Notes under the pieces: generated by a model
Told to the model about the DNA's origin: nothing
The model's database searches: none
What the model saw: only the letters and a program-made list of their open reading frames with translations
Shown: positions 49,247 to 58,970 of the stretch, in pieces
How positions within the stretch are numbered: position 1 is the stretch's first letter
How the letters are laid out: the number at the start of each line of letters is the position of its first letter
DNA from: Streptomyces niveus
GTDB taxonomy: Bacteria > Actinomycetota > Actinomycetes > Streptomycetales > Streptomycetaceae
DNA: 64,000 bases
Assembly: GCF_002009175.1 (NCBI RefSeq)
Contig: NZ_CP018047.1
Location: 3,286,001-3,350,000, forward strand
Direction of reading: 5' to 3'
Program-made: the position numbers and the translations under genes

Positions 49247-50777
49247 AGGACGCCAGTTCCGCCGAGAGGTGGTCCAGGGCGCGTTGGGCCGTATCGGGGG
49301 CCGGGGCGTCCTGCGCCAGGAAGGCGAAGGCGAGGAGCCGTCCGCCGGGGCCCACGACGGTGCCCGCCAGGGAGTTCACACCGGTGAGCGTGCCGGTCTT
49401 GGCGCGGATCAGACCACTGCCGGTGGTCGCGTCCGCGTCGGTGTACCGGCCCTGGAGCGTGCCGCTGAATCCGGCCACCGGGAGGCCCGTGAGCACCGGT
49501 CGCAGTTCGGGCCGGCCGGGGTCGGCCGCGCGGGCGAGCAGCGCGGTGAGCAGGCCGCCGGTGAGCCTGTCGTGGCGGTTGAGGCCGCTGCCGTCACGCA
49601 GGAGCACGCCGTCGACGGGCAGCTTCAGCTTCTTCAGCTCGGCCTGGACGGCCTGTTGGGCGCCGGCGAAGCTCGCGGGTCTGCCCGCCTCGATCGCGGT
49701 CTGCCGGACCAGCGACTCGGCGATGTCGTTGTCGCTGTTCGTCAGCATGCGTTCGACCAGGGTGGAGACGGGACGCGAGTACGTCACGGCGAGGCGGTCG
49801 GCGTCCTGCGGGGCCTTGCCCGCGGCCGGTTGGCCGGAGGTCCTGAGGCCGCGTTCACGCAGCAGGTCCGCGAAGACATCGGCAGCGTCGCCCGCCGGGT
49901 CGCCGCTGCGCGGTGCCGGGCCGCCGAAGGAGTCGGCGGCGGAGCCGTCGAGGCGGCCCTGACCGGCCATCAGGGCGGTGACCGGAGCGATGTTGTCGTT
50001 GGGGCCGATCGGGTGTTCCCGGGGCCCGGAGTAGAGGGAGACGTCGAAGCGGACGGTCACCCGGTGCACGCCGCGGTCGCGCAGCGCCCTGGCGGTGTCG
50101 GCGGCGAGGGAGCGCAGGCCGGCGCGGTCGAGGGTGGCGTCGCCGCCGCCGACGAGGGTGATCTCCGTCGGGTCCTCGCCCTTGCCGTCGGCCTCGTCGC
50201 CCGGACTGTCGTCGGGCTTGTCGTCGGCGTCGCTGCCGGGCTTGTCGCCGGACTTGCCCGCGGGCTTGTCGTCGTCGCCCTTGCCGCCGTCGGCCGTGAC
50301 CACGGTGGTGGGGATGCGGTGGTCGGGGCCGAGCGCGGAGAGCGCGGCTACCGCCGTGGCGATCTTGATGGTGGAGGCCGGTGCCATCAGCCGGTCGGCG
50401 CGCTGCCCGTACAACTGCTCGCCTGTCGCGACGTCGACGACGGACGCCGCGGGCTCCGGTCCGAGGTCGGGGGATTCGAGCAGCGGCCCCAGAGTCGTCG
50501 TCAGGTCGCCCGGCAGATCCGCGGGCGCGGACAAGGACTCGGCCGACACGCCGAGTTCGGCGAGCACGCGGGCGGCGCTGGGCGCGGGCGCCGGCGTACG
50601 CACGCGCTTCCCGTCGTGATGTGCGCCACCTGTACCGCCCTGGGCGGCCGCCCAGTCCCGCTCGGCCTTACGCTGACCGGAGTCCCAGGGGCCGGCCAAG
50701 GCCACCGCCCCGGCCGCCAGTACGAGGCCGAGCACGGCGGAACCCGCCGTGAGCTGCCACACTTTCGGCTCAAGCAC
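49245..50777 (-). CDS. dacB: D-alanyl-D-alanine carboxypeptidase/endopeptidase (PBP4 type)
   Basis: 510 residues from GTG 50777 with AAAGGGG upstream. A signal anchor (~10-30) is followed by the S13-family penicillin-binding fold. Catalytic SXXK is S135-TIK138 in APASTIKIA, SXN is NSDND, and KTG is AKTGTLTG. A ~60-residue Asp/Lys/Gly/Pro insertion rich in DDKP units lies between ~170 and ~220. It trims or cuts peptidoglycan stem peptides. Divergent from ppa. Confidence 0.95.
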   Translation of the reverse strand: MLEPKVWQLTAGSAVLGLVLAAGAVALAGPWDSGQRKAERDWAAAQGGTGGAHHDGKRVRTPAPAPSAARVLAELGVSAESLSAPADLPGDLTTTLGPLLESPDLGPEPAASVVDVATGEQLYGQRADRLMAPASTIKIATAVAALSALGPDHRIPTTVVTADGGKGDDDKPAGKSGDKPGSDADDKPDDSPGDEADGKGEDPTEITLVGGGDATLDRAGLRSLAADTARALRDRGVHRVTVRFDVSLYSGPREHPIGPNDNIAPVTALMAGQGRLDGSAADSFGGPAPRSGDPAGDAADVFADLLRERGLRTSGQPAAGKAPQDADRLAVTYSRPVSTLVERMLTNSDNDIAESLVRQTAIEAGRPASFAGAQQAVQAELKKLKLPVDGVLLRDGSGLNRHDRLTGGLLTALLARAADPGRPELRPVLTGLPVAGFSGTLQGRYTDADATTGSGLIRAKTGTLTGVNSLAGTVVGPGGRLLAFAFLAQDAPAPDTAQRALDHLSAELAS

Positions 50778-50964
50778 GGTTGACCAGCCCCTTTCGCGAT
50801 CACACAGCTGCGTGGGGGACACTTAATCACTGCGCGTTGCCACGAGCACGGTGCCCCGGCCAGCGATGGCCGATCCTGCTCGGCCCCGGGGTCGGACCCG
50901 GCGACGTGCGGTACCACCAACAGCAGCATCACCGACATCTGTGTTGATCATGGAGGAGCCACCC

Positions 50965-51459
50965 GTGGAGTTCGACGTCACCATCGAGATCCCTAAGGGT
51001 TCGCGAAACAAGTACGAGGTGGACCACGAGACCGGCCGGATCCGCCTTGACCGTCGTCTCTTCACCTCGACCAGCTACCCGGCCGACTACGGCTTCGTGG
51101 AGAACACCCTCGGCGAGGACGGCGACCCGCTGGACGCGCTGGTCATCCTGGACGAGCCGACGTTCCCCGGCTGTCTCATCAAGTGCCGCGCGATCGGCAT
51201 GTTCCGGATGACGGACGAGGCCGGCGGCGACGACAAGCTGCTGTGCGTCCCCGCCTCGGACCCGCGCGTGGAGCACCTGAGGGACATCCACCACGTGTCG
51301 GAGTTCGACCGTCTGGAGATCCAGCACTTCTTCGAGGTCTACAAGGACCTGGAGCCCGGCAAGTCGGTCGAGGGCGCGGACTGGGTGGGCCGCGCCGAGG
51401 CGGAGGCCGAGATCGAGGCCTCGTACAAGCGCCTCGAGGCGCAGGGCGGCGCGCACTGA
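50965..51459 (+). CDS. ppa: Inorganic pyrophosphatase (family I)
   Basis: 164 residues from GTG 50965, with GGAGG 8 nt upstream. Hydrolyses pyrophosphate to phosphate. Seen: [46 protein letters not shown] with the metal-binding DGDPLD, and later [15 protein letters not shown]. Length and fold are standard. ATG 50950 in frame would add five residues. Confidence 0.97.
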   Translation: MEFDVTIEIPKGSRNKYEVDHETGRIRLDRRLFTSTSYPADYGFVENTLGEDGDPLDALVILDEPTFPGCLIKCRAIGMFRMTDEAGGDDKLLCVPASDPRVEHLRDIHHVSEFDRLEIQHFFEVYKDLEPGKSVEGADWVGRAEAEAEIEASYKRLEAQGGAH

Positions 51460-51523
51460 ACACGCGTCCCACGGACCGGGACTCAGGGGCCGTCAGGCCC
51501 TGAGCGGCCGGAAAGCGGCACGT

Positions 51524-51570
51524 ACGAGCGGCGGACGGCACACCTCACGGGTGCGCCGTCCGCCGCTCGT
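51524..51570. terminator. ppa terminator
   Basis: A 16-bp perfect stem (51524-51539 with 51555-51570) with a 15-nt loop, 65 bp beyond the ppa stop and ~100 bp before the next gene on the same strand. Confidence 0.8.
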
Positions 51571-51667
51571 GTGCGCCCATGTCCGCGCCCGTGTCCATAC
51601 TGAACGGATGGTTGTGCGAACTGTGCCCGAGCGGCACCTAAGAGAGTGAGTGAGGGCGAGGACTGTG

Positions 51668-53332
51668 GTGGCCGAGCGGGACGAGGCGGAGGACCGTAAG
51701 CCCCCGTCCGACGAGGCGCACAGCGCCTTCACTCCGCCGTCCGGGATGGACCAGGTGCCGGCTCCCGAGGAGGACAGCCCGACCTCGGAATTCGCGGTTC
51801 CGCAGGGGTTGAGCCCGGAGAGTACGCAGGAGACCGAGCGGTCGGCCTTCGATCCGCCGAGTACCTACCGCGCACGCCGGTCGCCCCAGGCGTTCACTCC
51901 GGCGGAGGGCGTGCCGATCGTCCGGCTGACGAAGGAAGCGCCCTGGCAGGACCGGATGCGCACGCTGCTGCGGATGCCGGTCGGGGACCGGCCGGTGGCG
52001 GAGATCGTGCAGCGGCACGACGAGGCCGGGCCCGCCGTACCGCGCGTGCTCGACCTGACGCTGCGTATCGGCGAGTTGCTGCTGGCGGGCGGTGAGGGGG
52101 CCGAGGACGTCGAGGCCGCGATGTTCGCGGTCAGCCGGGCGTACGGGCTCGACCGCTGCGAGCCGAACGTCACCTTCACGCTGCTGTCGATCTCCTACCA
52201 GCCGTCGCTGGTGGACGATCCGGTGACGGCCAGCCGGACCGTGCGCAGGCGGGGCACCGACTACACACGGCTGTCCGCCGTCTACACGCTCGTCGACGAC
52301 ATCACCACCGAGGACACGGACATCACGCTGGAGGAGGCGTACCGGCGGCTGGCCGAGATCAGGCGTAACCGGCACCCCTATCCGGGGTGGGCGCTGACCG
52401 CCGCGAGCGGGCTGCTGGCCGGCTCCGCGTCGGTGCTGGTCGGTGGTGATCTGATCGTGTTCGTCGCGGCGATGGTCGGCGCGATGCTCGGCGACCGGCT
52501 CGCGTGGCTCTGCGCGGGGCGCGGGATCCCGGAGTTCTACCAGTTCGTGGCCGCGGCGATGCCGCCGGCCGCGATAGGGGTCGCGCTGACCCTGGCCGCA
52601 CCGGCGGTCAACTGGGAGGGCCGGCCGTCCGCCGTGATCACCGGTGGGCTCTTCGCGCTGCTGCCGGGACGGGCCCTGGTGGCGGGCGTGCAGGACGGTC
52701 TGACCGGCTACTACATCACCGCCGCCGCGCGGCTGCTCGAAGTCATGTACTTCTTCATCGCGATCGTGGTGGGGGTGCTGATCGCGCTCTATCTGGGCGT
52801 CCAGTTGAACGCCCAGCTCGACCCGGACGCGGCGCTCCAGGCCGGGGAGGGGCGGCCGGTGCTCCAGATCTGCGCCGCCGTCGCGCTCAGTTTCGCCTTC
52901 GCGATCCTGCTCCAGCAGGAACGATCCACCGTGCTGATGGTGGCCCTCAACGGAGGCGTGGCCTGGACGGTCTACGGGGCGATGCATGTCACCGGCGGGA
53001 TCTCGCCGGTGGCGGCGACCGCGGTCGCCGCCGGTGTGGTGGGGCTCTTCGGGCAGTTGTTCTCGCGGTACCGGTTCGCGTCCGCGCTGCCGTACGTCAC
53101 TGCCGCGATCGGGCCGCTGCTGCCCGGCTCCGCGACGTACTTCGGTCTGCTCGGTCTCGCGCAGAACCATGTGGACGACGGGCTGGCCTCGCTGTCCAAG
53201 GCCGCGGCGCTGGCCATGGCGATCGCCATCGGGGTGAACTTCGGCGGCGAGATCTCCCGGCTGTTCCTGAAGGTGCCGGGCGCGGGCCGGGGGTCGAGCC
53301 GCCGCGCGGCCAAGCGGACGCGCGGCTTCTGA
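51668..53332 (+). CDS. ThrE-type threonine/serine exporter
   Basis: 554 residues from GTG 51668 (SD GGGCGAGG upstream; GTG 51650 and 51665 also in frame). A disordered ~100-residue N-terminus rich in Pro/Ser/Glu is followed by a soluble ThrE domain (RVLDLTLRIGELLLAGGEGAEDVEAAM...). About ten transmembrane helices from ~240 onward cover the ThrE and ThrE_2 modules. Basic C-terminus. The family exports threonine and serine in Corynebacterium; the natural substrate here is not proven. Confidence 0.88.
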   Translation: MAERDEAEDRKPPSDEAHSAFTPPSGMDQVPAPEEDSPTSEFAVPQGLSPESTQETERSAFDPPSTYRARRSPQAFTPAEGVPIVRLTKEAPWQDRMRTLLRMPVGDRPVAEIVQRHDEAGPAVPRVLDLTLRIGELLLAGGEGAEDVEAAMFAVSRAYGLDRCEPNVTFTLLSISYQPSLVDDPVTASRTVRRRGTDYTRLSAVYTLVDDITTEDTDITLEEAYRRLAEIRRNRHPYPGWALTAASGLLAGSASVLVGGDLIVFVAAMVGAMLGDRLAWLCAGRGIPEFYQFVAAAMPPAAIGVALTLAAPAVNWEGRPSAVITGGLFALLPGRALVAGVQDGLTGYYITAAARLLEVMYFFIAIVVGVLIALYLGVQLNAQLDPDAALQAGEGRPVLQICAAVALSFAFAILLQQERSTVLMVALNGGVAWTVYGAMHVTGGISPVAATAVAAGVVGLFGQLFSRYRFASALPYVTAAIGPLLPGSATYFGLLGLAQNHVDDGLASLSKAAALAMAIAIGVNFGGEISRLFLKVPGAGRGSSRRAAKRTRGF

Positions 53333-53365
53333 GCCGGGCGGGCGGGGGCCCGCCTTCCGGCGCGG

Positions 53366-54187
53366 TCAGCGCCTGGCGTGGCGCCCGCCGCGCGGCGGGC
53401 CCTCCGGGTCGTCCGGGGCGTTGTACGGCCGGGGGGCGCCGTACTCGTCACGCGTGACCCGCAGCTGCTGGGTCTGGAAGTCCTGCGGCACCTGCGTGTG
53501 CTGCGGCTCGTGCGGCATGTGCCGCGCGGGGTCCACGGGCTCGGCGGGGCCCGCCGCGGCGGCCTTCTTGGACTTGGAACGGGCCCGCATGAACTCGATC
53601 ACGATCGGCAGCACGGAGAGCACCACGATCAGGATGAGGATCATCTCGATGTTCTTGTGGACGAACTCGATCTTGCCCAGCGCGGCGCCGAGCAGCGTGA
53701 CGCCCGCGCCCCAGAGCACGCCACCGATGATGTTGAACGTGACAAACGACCGGTAGTTCATACGGCTGACGCCCGCGATGATCGGCGTGAACGTGCGCAC
53801 GACGGGCACGAAGCGGGCCAGCACCAGCGACTTGGGGCCGTACTTCTCGAAGAACTCGTGCGCTTTCTCCACATTCTCCTGTTTGAAGAACTTGGAGTCG
53901 GGACGCTTGAAGAGCGCGGGGCCGACCTTGCGGCCGAAGAGATAGCCGACCTGGTCGCCGATGATCGCCGCCAGCACGATCAGAAGACAGACGAGCCACA
54001 GCGGCTGCGTGAGGGTGCCGGACGTCACCAGGAGTCCGGTGGTGAAGAGCAGTGAGTCACCCGGCAGGAAGAAGCCGATGAGCAGGCCGGATTCGGCGAA
54101 CACGATGACCAGGACACCGATCAGACCGAAGGTCCCGATCAGATAGTCCGGGTCGAGCCAGCTCGGTCCGAGCGCAAGGGTTGTCAC
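53366..54187 (-). CDS. DedA-family membrane protein
   Basis: 273 residues from GTG 54187. The DedA/SNARE-associated fold is seen in FAESGLLIGFFLPGDSLLF, AAIIGDQVGYLFGRKVGPALF, FFEKYGPKSLVLARFVPVVRTFTPIIAGVSRM (in segments) and a final helix LILIVVLSVLPIVIEFM. The conserved Arg-X-hydrophobic motif ARFVPVVRTF is present. DedA proteins help keep the proton motive force or recycle lipid carriers. A hydrophilic His/Pro/Gln-rich tail of ~60 residues follows. Convergent with the exporter gene. Confidence 0.92.
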   Translation of the reverse strand: MTTLALGPSWLDPDYLIGTFGLIGVLVIVFAESGLLIGFFLPGDSLLFTTGLLVTSGTLTQPLWLVCLLIVLAAIIGDQVGYLFGRKVGPALFKRPDSKFFKQENVEKAHEFFEKYGPKSLVLARFVPVVRTFTPIIAGVSRMNYRSFVTFNIIGGVLWGAGVTLLGAALGKIEFVHKNIEMILILIVVLSVLPIVIEFMRARSKSKKAAAAGPAEPVDPARHMPHEPQHTQVPQDFQTQQLRVTRDEYGAPRPYNAPDDPEGPPRGGRHARR

Positions 54188-54511
54188 GAGGTCCGGGCTC
54201 CTGAGTCGATAGTCGGTCGATCGTCGAAATCGGCCGTCGCTGCATCAGCGTCAACCAACCGCCATCAGCGATTGTCGGCTGCCCAAAGCTATCAACGCTC
54301 CGCCCATGGCTGAGGTTCCACCCGGCCCGCACGGCTTGCGATCGGCGCGGACAGGGGTGAAGCGCGCCTTTCGTCCCCGATCCGCTCCGGCCGGCCTCCG
54401 CCAAGGGGGAACGGGGTCTCGTTCGGTACGGCAGCGGCCTGCTTCCCCGCGCCACGTGAGGTGCGAGCCTTCTCGCATGCGGACGGTTTGCGGCATTTGT
54501 GCCACTACGGT
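54188..54511. promoter_or_regulatory. Divergent intergenic region (DedA / ClC-type channel)
   Basis: 324 bp with no coding signal. The DedA side has a CGATAGTCGGTCGATCGTCG patch at about 54205-54225 with short CGAT repeats. No -10/-35 pair or operator is assigned. Confidence 0.35.
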
Positions 54512-55792
54512 ATGCGCGTGGCCACTGACTCTCCGTCCGCTTCCCCGTCACCGTCCTGGCGCACGCTCCTTCCGCTGGTCGTCCCCTCCCTGGTCGTCGG
54601 CGTGGTCGCGAGTCTCGTCCTGCTCGGGGTGGACGAGTTGGCGGGGCTGCTCCAGGACGTGCTCTGGAAGACGCTCCCCGACGCGCTCGGTATCGGCCGG
54701 CACTCCTCCCTCTGGATGATCGTGATGCTCACGGCGACCGGCCTCGCGGTGGGGCTCGTCGTACGGCAGGTGCCCGGGCACGCGGGACCCGACCCCGCGA
54801 CGACCGGGCTGGTCGACCGTCCGCTGCCGCCCGGGGTCGTGCCCGGTCTGCTGCTGGCCAGCGCTCTCGCGCTGGCGGGCGGGGTGAGCCTCGGACCGGA
54901 GAACCCGATCACCGCGGCCAACATCGCTCTCGCGTACTGGCTCGGCCGCAAGGTCGCTCCCTCCGCCCCGGCGGCGCTCTGGCTCTCGCTGGCCGCGGCC
55001 GGCACGATCGGGGCGCTCTTCGGCACCCCCGTGGCCGCCGCCCTGATCCTCACGGAGACCTTCGCGGCCCAGCCGGGGCCGGGTTCGCTCTGGGACAGAC
55101 TCTTCGGGCCACTGGTCGCCGCGGGCGCCGGCGGTCTCACGGCCGTGCTGATCGAGCATCCGACCTTCGATCTCTCCCTGCCGAACCATCCGGGCGCCCG
55201 CTGGACCGACGCCCTGGCCGCGCTCGTGATCGCACCGGTCGCCGCCGCCCTCGGCATGGCCGCCGTGTACGCCTTCCCGTACGCCCACAGGGCTTTCAAC
55301 CGCATCGGGCGTCCCGTACTGGCCCTGACCGTCGGCGGGTTCCTCCTCGGCCTCCTCGGGGCGCTCGGCGGATACCTCACCCTCTTCAAGGGTCTGAGCG
55401 AGGTGAAGACCCTGGCCTCCGACCCGGACGGCTGGTCGGCGGGACAGTTCGCGCTGATGTGCGGGGTGAAGACGGTCGCGCTGGTGATCTCGGCGGCCTG
55501 CGGCTTCAGAGGTGGCCGGATCTTTCCGGCGGTCTTCATCGGCGTCTCCCTCGGGCTGTTCGCCCACGCGCTCGTGCCCGCCGTACATCCGACCGTGGCC
55601 GTCGTGTGCGGTGTGCTCGGAGTGCTGCTCGCCATCACCCGCCAGGGATGGCTGAGCCTGTTCACCGCGGCCGTACTCGCCGCGGACCCGAACCTGCTCC
55701 CCCTGCTGTGCGTGGCCGTACTGCCCGCCTGGCTGCTGGTGACCGGACGCCCGAAGATGCAACTCGGCGAGGACGGCAAGGCCCTGCGGTGA
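54512..55792 (+). CDS. ClC-family ion channel/transporter
   Basis: 426 residues from ATG 54512 (GTG 54518 also possible). Ten or more transmembrane helices. The ClC landmark LGPENP (residues 128-132) matches the GREGP/GPEGP motif, placing Glu130 as gating glutamate. FRGGRIFPAVFIG matches the second anion-site motif GxFxP. The residue aligned with the inner proton glutamate (E203 of E. coli ClC-ec1) appears to be Thr183 next to E182. Followed on the same strand by wrbA and a glutamate decarboxylase. Confidence 0.85.
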   Translation: MRVATDSPSASPSPSWRTLLPLVVPSLVVGVVASLVLLGVDELAGLLQDVLWKTLPDALGIGRHSSLWMIVMLTATGLAVGLVVRQVPGHAGPDPATTGLVDRPLPPGVVPGLLLASALALAGGVSLGPENPITAANIALAYWLGRKVAPSAPAALWLSLAAAGTIGALFGTPVAAALILTETFAAQPGPGSLWDRLFGPLVAAGAGGLTAVLIEHPTFDLSLPNHPGARWTDALAALVIAPVAAALGMAAVYAFPYAHRAFNRIGRPVLALTVGGFLLGLLGALGGYLTLFKGLSEVKTLASDPDGWSAGQFALMCGVKTVALVISAACGFRGGRIFPAVFIGVSLGLFAHALVPAVHPTVAVVCGVLGVLLAITRQGWLSLFTAAVLAADPNLLPLLCVAVLPAWLLVTGRPKMQLGEDGKALR

Positions 55793-55914
55793 CGCGTGGC
55801 GGCCGCTCCCCGACCGACAGCCCGTTGGACACCCGGCGAGCCGACTGACCGTTTTGTCCGTATCGTCGCGGCTGGGGTCCTCCTCCCCGAAGCCCGACAA
55901 CCGAGGTAGCCGCC

Positions 55915-56532
55915 ATGCCCACGTCCGTCAACGTCGCTGTCGTCTTCTACTCCGCCACCGGCACCCTCACCACGATGGCCAGGGCCATGACCGAGGACGC
56001 GGAGGCCGCGGGAGCGACCGTACGGCTCCGCAAGGTCGCCGAACTCGCCCCGCAGGCTGCGATCGACTCCAATCCGGCCTGGGCCGCCAACATCGAGGCG
56101 ACCGCCGACATCGCCGAGGTCACACCCGACGACATGCGCTGGGCGGACGCCGTGGTCTTCGGCTCCCCCACCCGCTACGGCAACGTCTCGGCCCAGCTCA
56201 AGCAGTTCCTGGACACCCTCGGCGGCCTCTGGCAGGCGGGGGAACTCGCCGACAAGGTCTACAGCGGCTTCACCGCCTCCGCCACGCCCCACGGCGGCCA
56301 GGAGACCACTCTGATCGCGCTCTACAACACCATCCACCACTTCGGCGGCATCCTCGTCACCCCCGGCTACACGCACGCGTCGAAGTTCGTCGACGGAAAT
56401 CCGTACGGCACCTCGCACGTCTCCGGGCAGGGCGACCTCCCGGTGAACGAACAGACACTGACGGCGGTCCGCGTCCAGGCGGAGCGGGTCGTGAAATTCA
56501 CCCGCGCCCTCAAGGACGGCCTCGGCGCTTGA
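55915..56532 (+). CDS. wrbA: NAD(P)H:quinone oxidoreductase WrbA
   Basis: 205 residues. FMN flavodoxin fold: the phosphate loop VFYSATGTLTTMARAM (~9-24), FGSPTRYGNVSAQLKQFLDTLGGLW (in segments) and SATPHGGQETTLIALYNTIHHFGGILV. It reduces quinones by two electrons, avoiding semiquinones. Lies 30 bp upstream of the decarboxylase gene, so the two likely form an operon. Confidence 0.95.
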   Translation: MPTSVNVAVVFYSATGTLTTMARAMTEDAEAAGATVRLRKVAELAPQAAIDSNPAWAANIEATADIAEVTPDDMRWADAVVFGSPTRYGNVSAQLKQFLDTLGGLWQAGELADKVYSGFTASATPHGGQETTLIALYNTIHHFGGILVTPGYTHASKFVDGNPYGTSHVSGQGDLPVNEQTLTAVRVQAERVVKFTRALKDGLGA

Positions 56533-56562
56533 GTCAACAGACCACGGGAGACAGGGAAGCCG

Positions 56563-58020
56563 ATGCCACTCCAACACGGCACGCAGGGCGCTGAGGGCAA
56601 TCTGAGGGGCCCGGCGGACAATCCGGCGGACAATCACTCCGAGCGGCTCAGGCTGTCGCTCAACCCCTTCTTCGGGGAGGCCGACCCGATCGGCAGCATG
56701 ACGTCCGCCCCGCCCACGCACCGGCTGCCGGACGGCCCCATGCCCCCGTCCACGGCCTACCAGCTCGTCCACGACGAGCTGATGCTGGACGGCAACTCCC
56801 GGCTCAATCTGGCCACCTTCGTCACCACCTGGATGGAGCGACAGGCCGGTGTGCTGATGGCGGAGTGCCGGGACAAGAACATGATCGACAAGGATGAGTA
56901 CCCGCGGACCGCCGAATTGGAGCGGCGGTGCGTCACGATGCTCGCCGACCTCTGGAACGCCCCCGACCCGTCCGCCGCCGTCGGCTGCTCCACCACCGGC
57001 TCCAGCGAGGCCTGCATGCTCGCCGGTCTCGCGCTCAAGCGCCGTTGGACCACGAAGAACCGGGACCGCTATCCGGGCAGCGCCCGGCCCAATCTCGTGA
57101 TGGGCGTCAACGTCCAGGTCTGCTGGGAGAAGTTCTGCAACTTCTGGGAGGTCGAGGCCCGTCTCGTCCCCATGGAGGGCGATCGCTTCCATCTCGACCC
57201 GCAGGCGGCGGCCGATCTCTGCGACGAGAACACCATCGGCGTCGTCGCCGTGCTCGGCTCGACCTTCGACGGCTCGTACGAACCCGTCGCCGAACTCTGC
57301 GCCACCCTCGACGCGCTCCAGGAGCGGCGCGGTTGGGACATCCCCGTCCATGTCGACGGCGCCTCCGGCGCGATGGTCGCGCCCTTCCTCGACGAGGACC
57401 TGGTCTGGGACTTCCGGCTGCCGCGCGTCTCCTCGATCAACACCTCCGGGCACAAATACGGCCTGGTCTACCCGGGCGTCGGCTGGGCGCTGTGGCGCAC
57501 TTCGGCCGAACTGCCCGAGGAACTGGTCTTCCGCGTCAACTACCTGGGCGGGGAGATGCCCACCTTCGCGCTCAACTTCTCCCGGCCCGGCGCGCAGGTC
57601 GTCGCCCAGTACTACACCTTCCTGCGGCTCGGCCGCGACGGCTACCGGGCCGTCCAGCAGACGGCGCGGGACGTGGCCCGAGGGCTTGCCGACGAGATCG
57701 GGGCCATGGACGACTTCCGGCTGCTCACCCACGGGAACGAACTGCCCGTCTTCGCCTTCACCACCGCGCCCCACGTGAAGAACTTCGACGTCTTCGACGT
57801 CTCGCGGCGCCTGCGGGAGCACGGCTGGCTCATGCCCGCCTACACCTTCCCGGCCAACCGCGAGGATCTGTCCGTCCTTCGCGTGGTGTGCCGCAACGGA
57901 TTCTCGGCCGACCTCGCCGCGATGCTGCTCGCCGATCTGCGGCTGCTGCTGCCGGAACTGCGCCGCCAGCCGCACCCGTTGGACCGGGACAAGTCGAGGG
58001 CGACGGCCTTCCACCATTGA
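56563..58020 (+). CDS. gadB: Glutamate decarboxylase
   Basis: 485 residues from ATG 56563 with GGGAGACAGGGAAG upstream. PLP enzyme converting glutamate to GABA with uptake of one proton. SINTSGHKYGLVYPGVGW contains the Schiff-base Lys298. TTGSSEACMLAGLALKRRW and VHVDGASGAMVAPF hold the cofactor-binding residues, and the N-terminal NPFFGEADPIGSMTSAP resembles bacterial GadA/B. No GadC-type antiporter gene is adjacent. The ClC-like gene is two genes upstream. Confidence 0.96.
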   Translation: MPLQHGTQGAEGNLRGPADNPADNHSERLRLSLNPFFGEADPIGSMTSAPPTHRLPDGPMPPSTAYQLVHDELMLDGNSRLNLATFVTTWMERQAGVLMAECRDKNMIDKDEYPRTAELERRCVTMLADLWNAPDPSAAVGCSTTGSSEACMLAGLALKRRWTTKNRDRYPGSARPNLVMGVNVQVCWEKFCNFWEVEARLVPMEGDRFHLDPQAAADLCDENTIGVVAVLGSTFDGSYEPVAELCATLDALQERRGWDIPVHVDGASGAMVAPFLDEDLVWDFRLPRVSSINTSGHKYGLVYPGVGWALWRTSAELPEELVFRVNYLGGEMPTFALNFSRPGAQVVAQYYTFLRLGRDGYRAVQQTARDVARGLADEIGAMDDFRLLTHGNELPVFAFTTAPHVKNFDVFDVSRRLREHGWLMPAYTFPANREDLSVLRVVCRNGFSADLAAMLLADLRLLLPELRRQPHPLDRDKSRATAFHH

Positions 58021-58181
58021 ACGGCGCGCACCCGCCGCGCCGCCCGCACCCGCCGCGCGGCGCGCGCCCGTAAAGATCTTGCGCATGGATTCCCCCCGAG
58101 GTCCGCGGCGACTCGGCGCGCCACGTGCGGTTCTGCCTCTGATACACCGCGAACCCCGGAAAGGTTCCAACCCGCGATCGG

Positions 58182-58970
58182 TCAGCGGCTGAGCCCCCGG
58201 AACCGCCCCACCGCGAGGGGGAAGAACAGCGCGATCAGCGCGACCGGCCACACCACCGCCAGCAGATGCGCGTTCTCCGCCGCCCACGAACCGCTCAACT
58301 GCCCCGGAACCCCCGACAGATCACGGACCGCCGTCGCCGTCGCCGACATCGGGTTCCATTCGACCGCCGCGCCCAGCCAGCCCGGCATGGACTCCGGTGT
58401 GGCGAAGGCGTTGGAGAAGAAACCGATCGGCCAGACCAGGATCTGCACCGCCTGCACCATCTCCGGCTTGCCCGCCACCATCGCGAGCTGGATGCCGAGC
58501 CAGAGCATCGCGAACCGCAGCAGAAGCAGCAGCCCCATGGCCCCCAGCAGCGCGCCGGCTCCGCCGTTCCAGCGCCAGCCGAGCGCGTAACCGACCCCGA
58601 TCATCACCGCCAGACTCAGCGCCGACTGGAACATGTCGGCGGTGCTCCGGCCGACCAGCACCGCCGAGGACGCCATCGGCATGGAGCGGAACCGGTCGAT
58701 GACCCCCTTGCCCAGGTCCTGGGTGACGGCCAGCATCGTGGACTCCAGCCCGAAGGCCATGGTCAGCGCGAGCATCCCGGGAACGAGGAAGCCGATGTAC
58801 TCCCCGTCGATCCCGCGCCCCGCTCCCATCAGATAGCCGAACATCAGCAGCAGCATCACCGGGAAGATCAGCCCGATGACCACCTGGACCGGCTGCCTGC
58901 GCCAATGGGCCAGTTCGCGCCGCGTCATCGTCCAGCAGTCGGTGAGCACCCAGGCGTTCGCCGTACTCAT
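58182..58970 (-). CDS. ABC-2 type exporter permease (DrrB-like)
   Basis: 262 residues from ATG 58970. Six transmembrane helices of the ABC-2 type. The hydrophilic start has the [16 protein letters not shown] segment. The [25 protein letters not shown] coupling region and [14 protein letters not shown] near the end are typical of DrrB/daunorubicin-type permeases. Overlaps the ATPase stop by ATGA. Confidence 0.93.
   Translation of the reverse strand: MSTANAWVLTDCWTMTRRELAHWRRQPVQVVIGLIFPVMLLLMFGYLMGAGRGIDGEYIGFLVPGMLALTMAFGLESTMLAVTQDLGKGVIDRFRSMPMASSAVLVGRSTADMFQSALSLAVMIGVGYALGWRWNGGAGALLGAMGLLLLLRFAMLWLGIQLAMVAGKPEMVQAVQILVWPIGFFSNAFATPESMPGWLGAAVEWNPMSATATAVRDLSGVPGQLSGSWAAENAHLLAVVWPVALIALFFPLAVGRFRGLSR

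Noticed and set aside
58021..58110. GC repeat after gadB as a terminator or small gene
   Set aside because: CCGCCGCGC repeats are low complexity with no clean hairpin and no coding signal.
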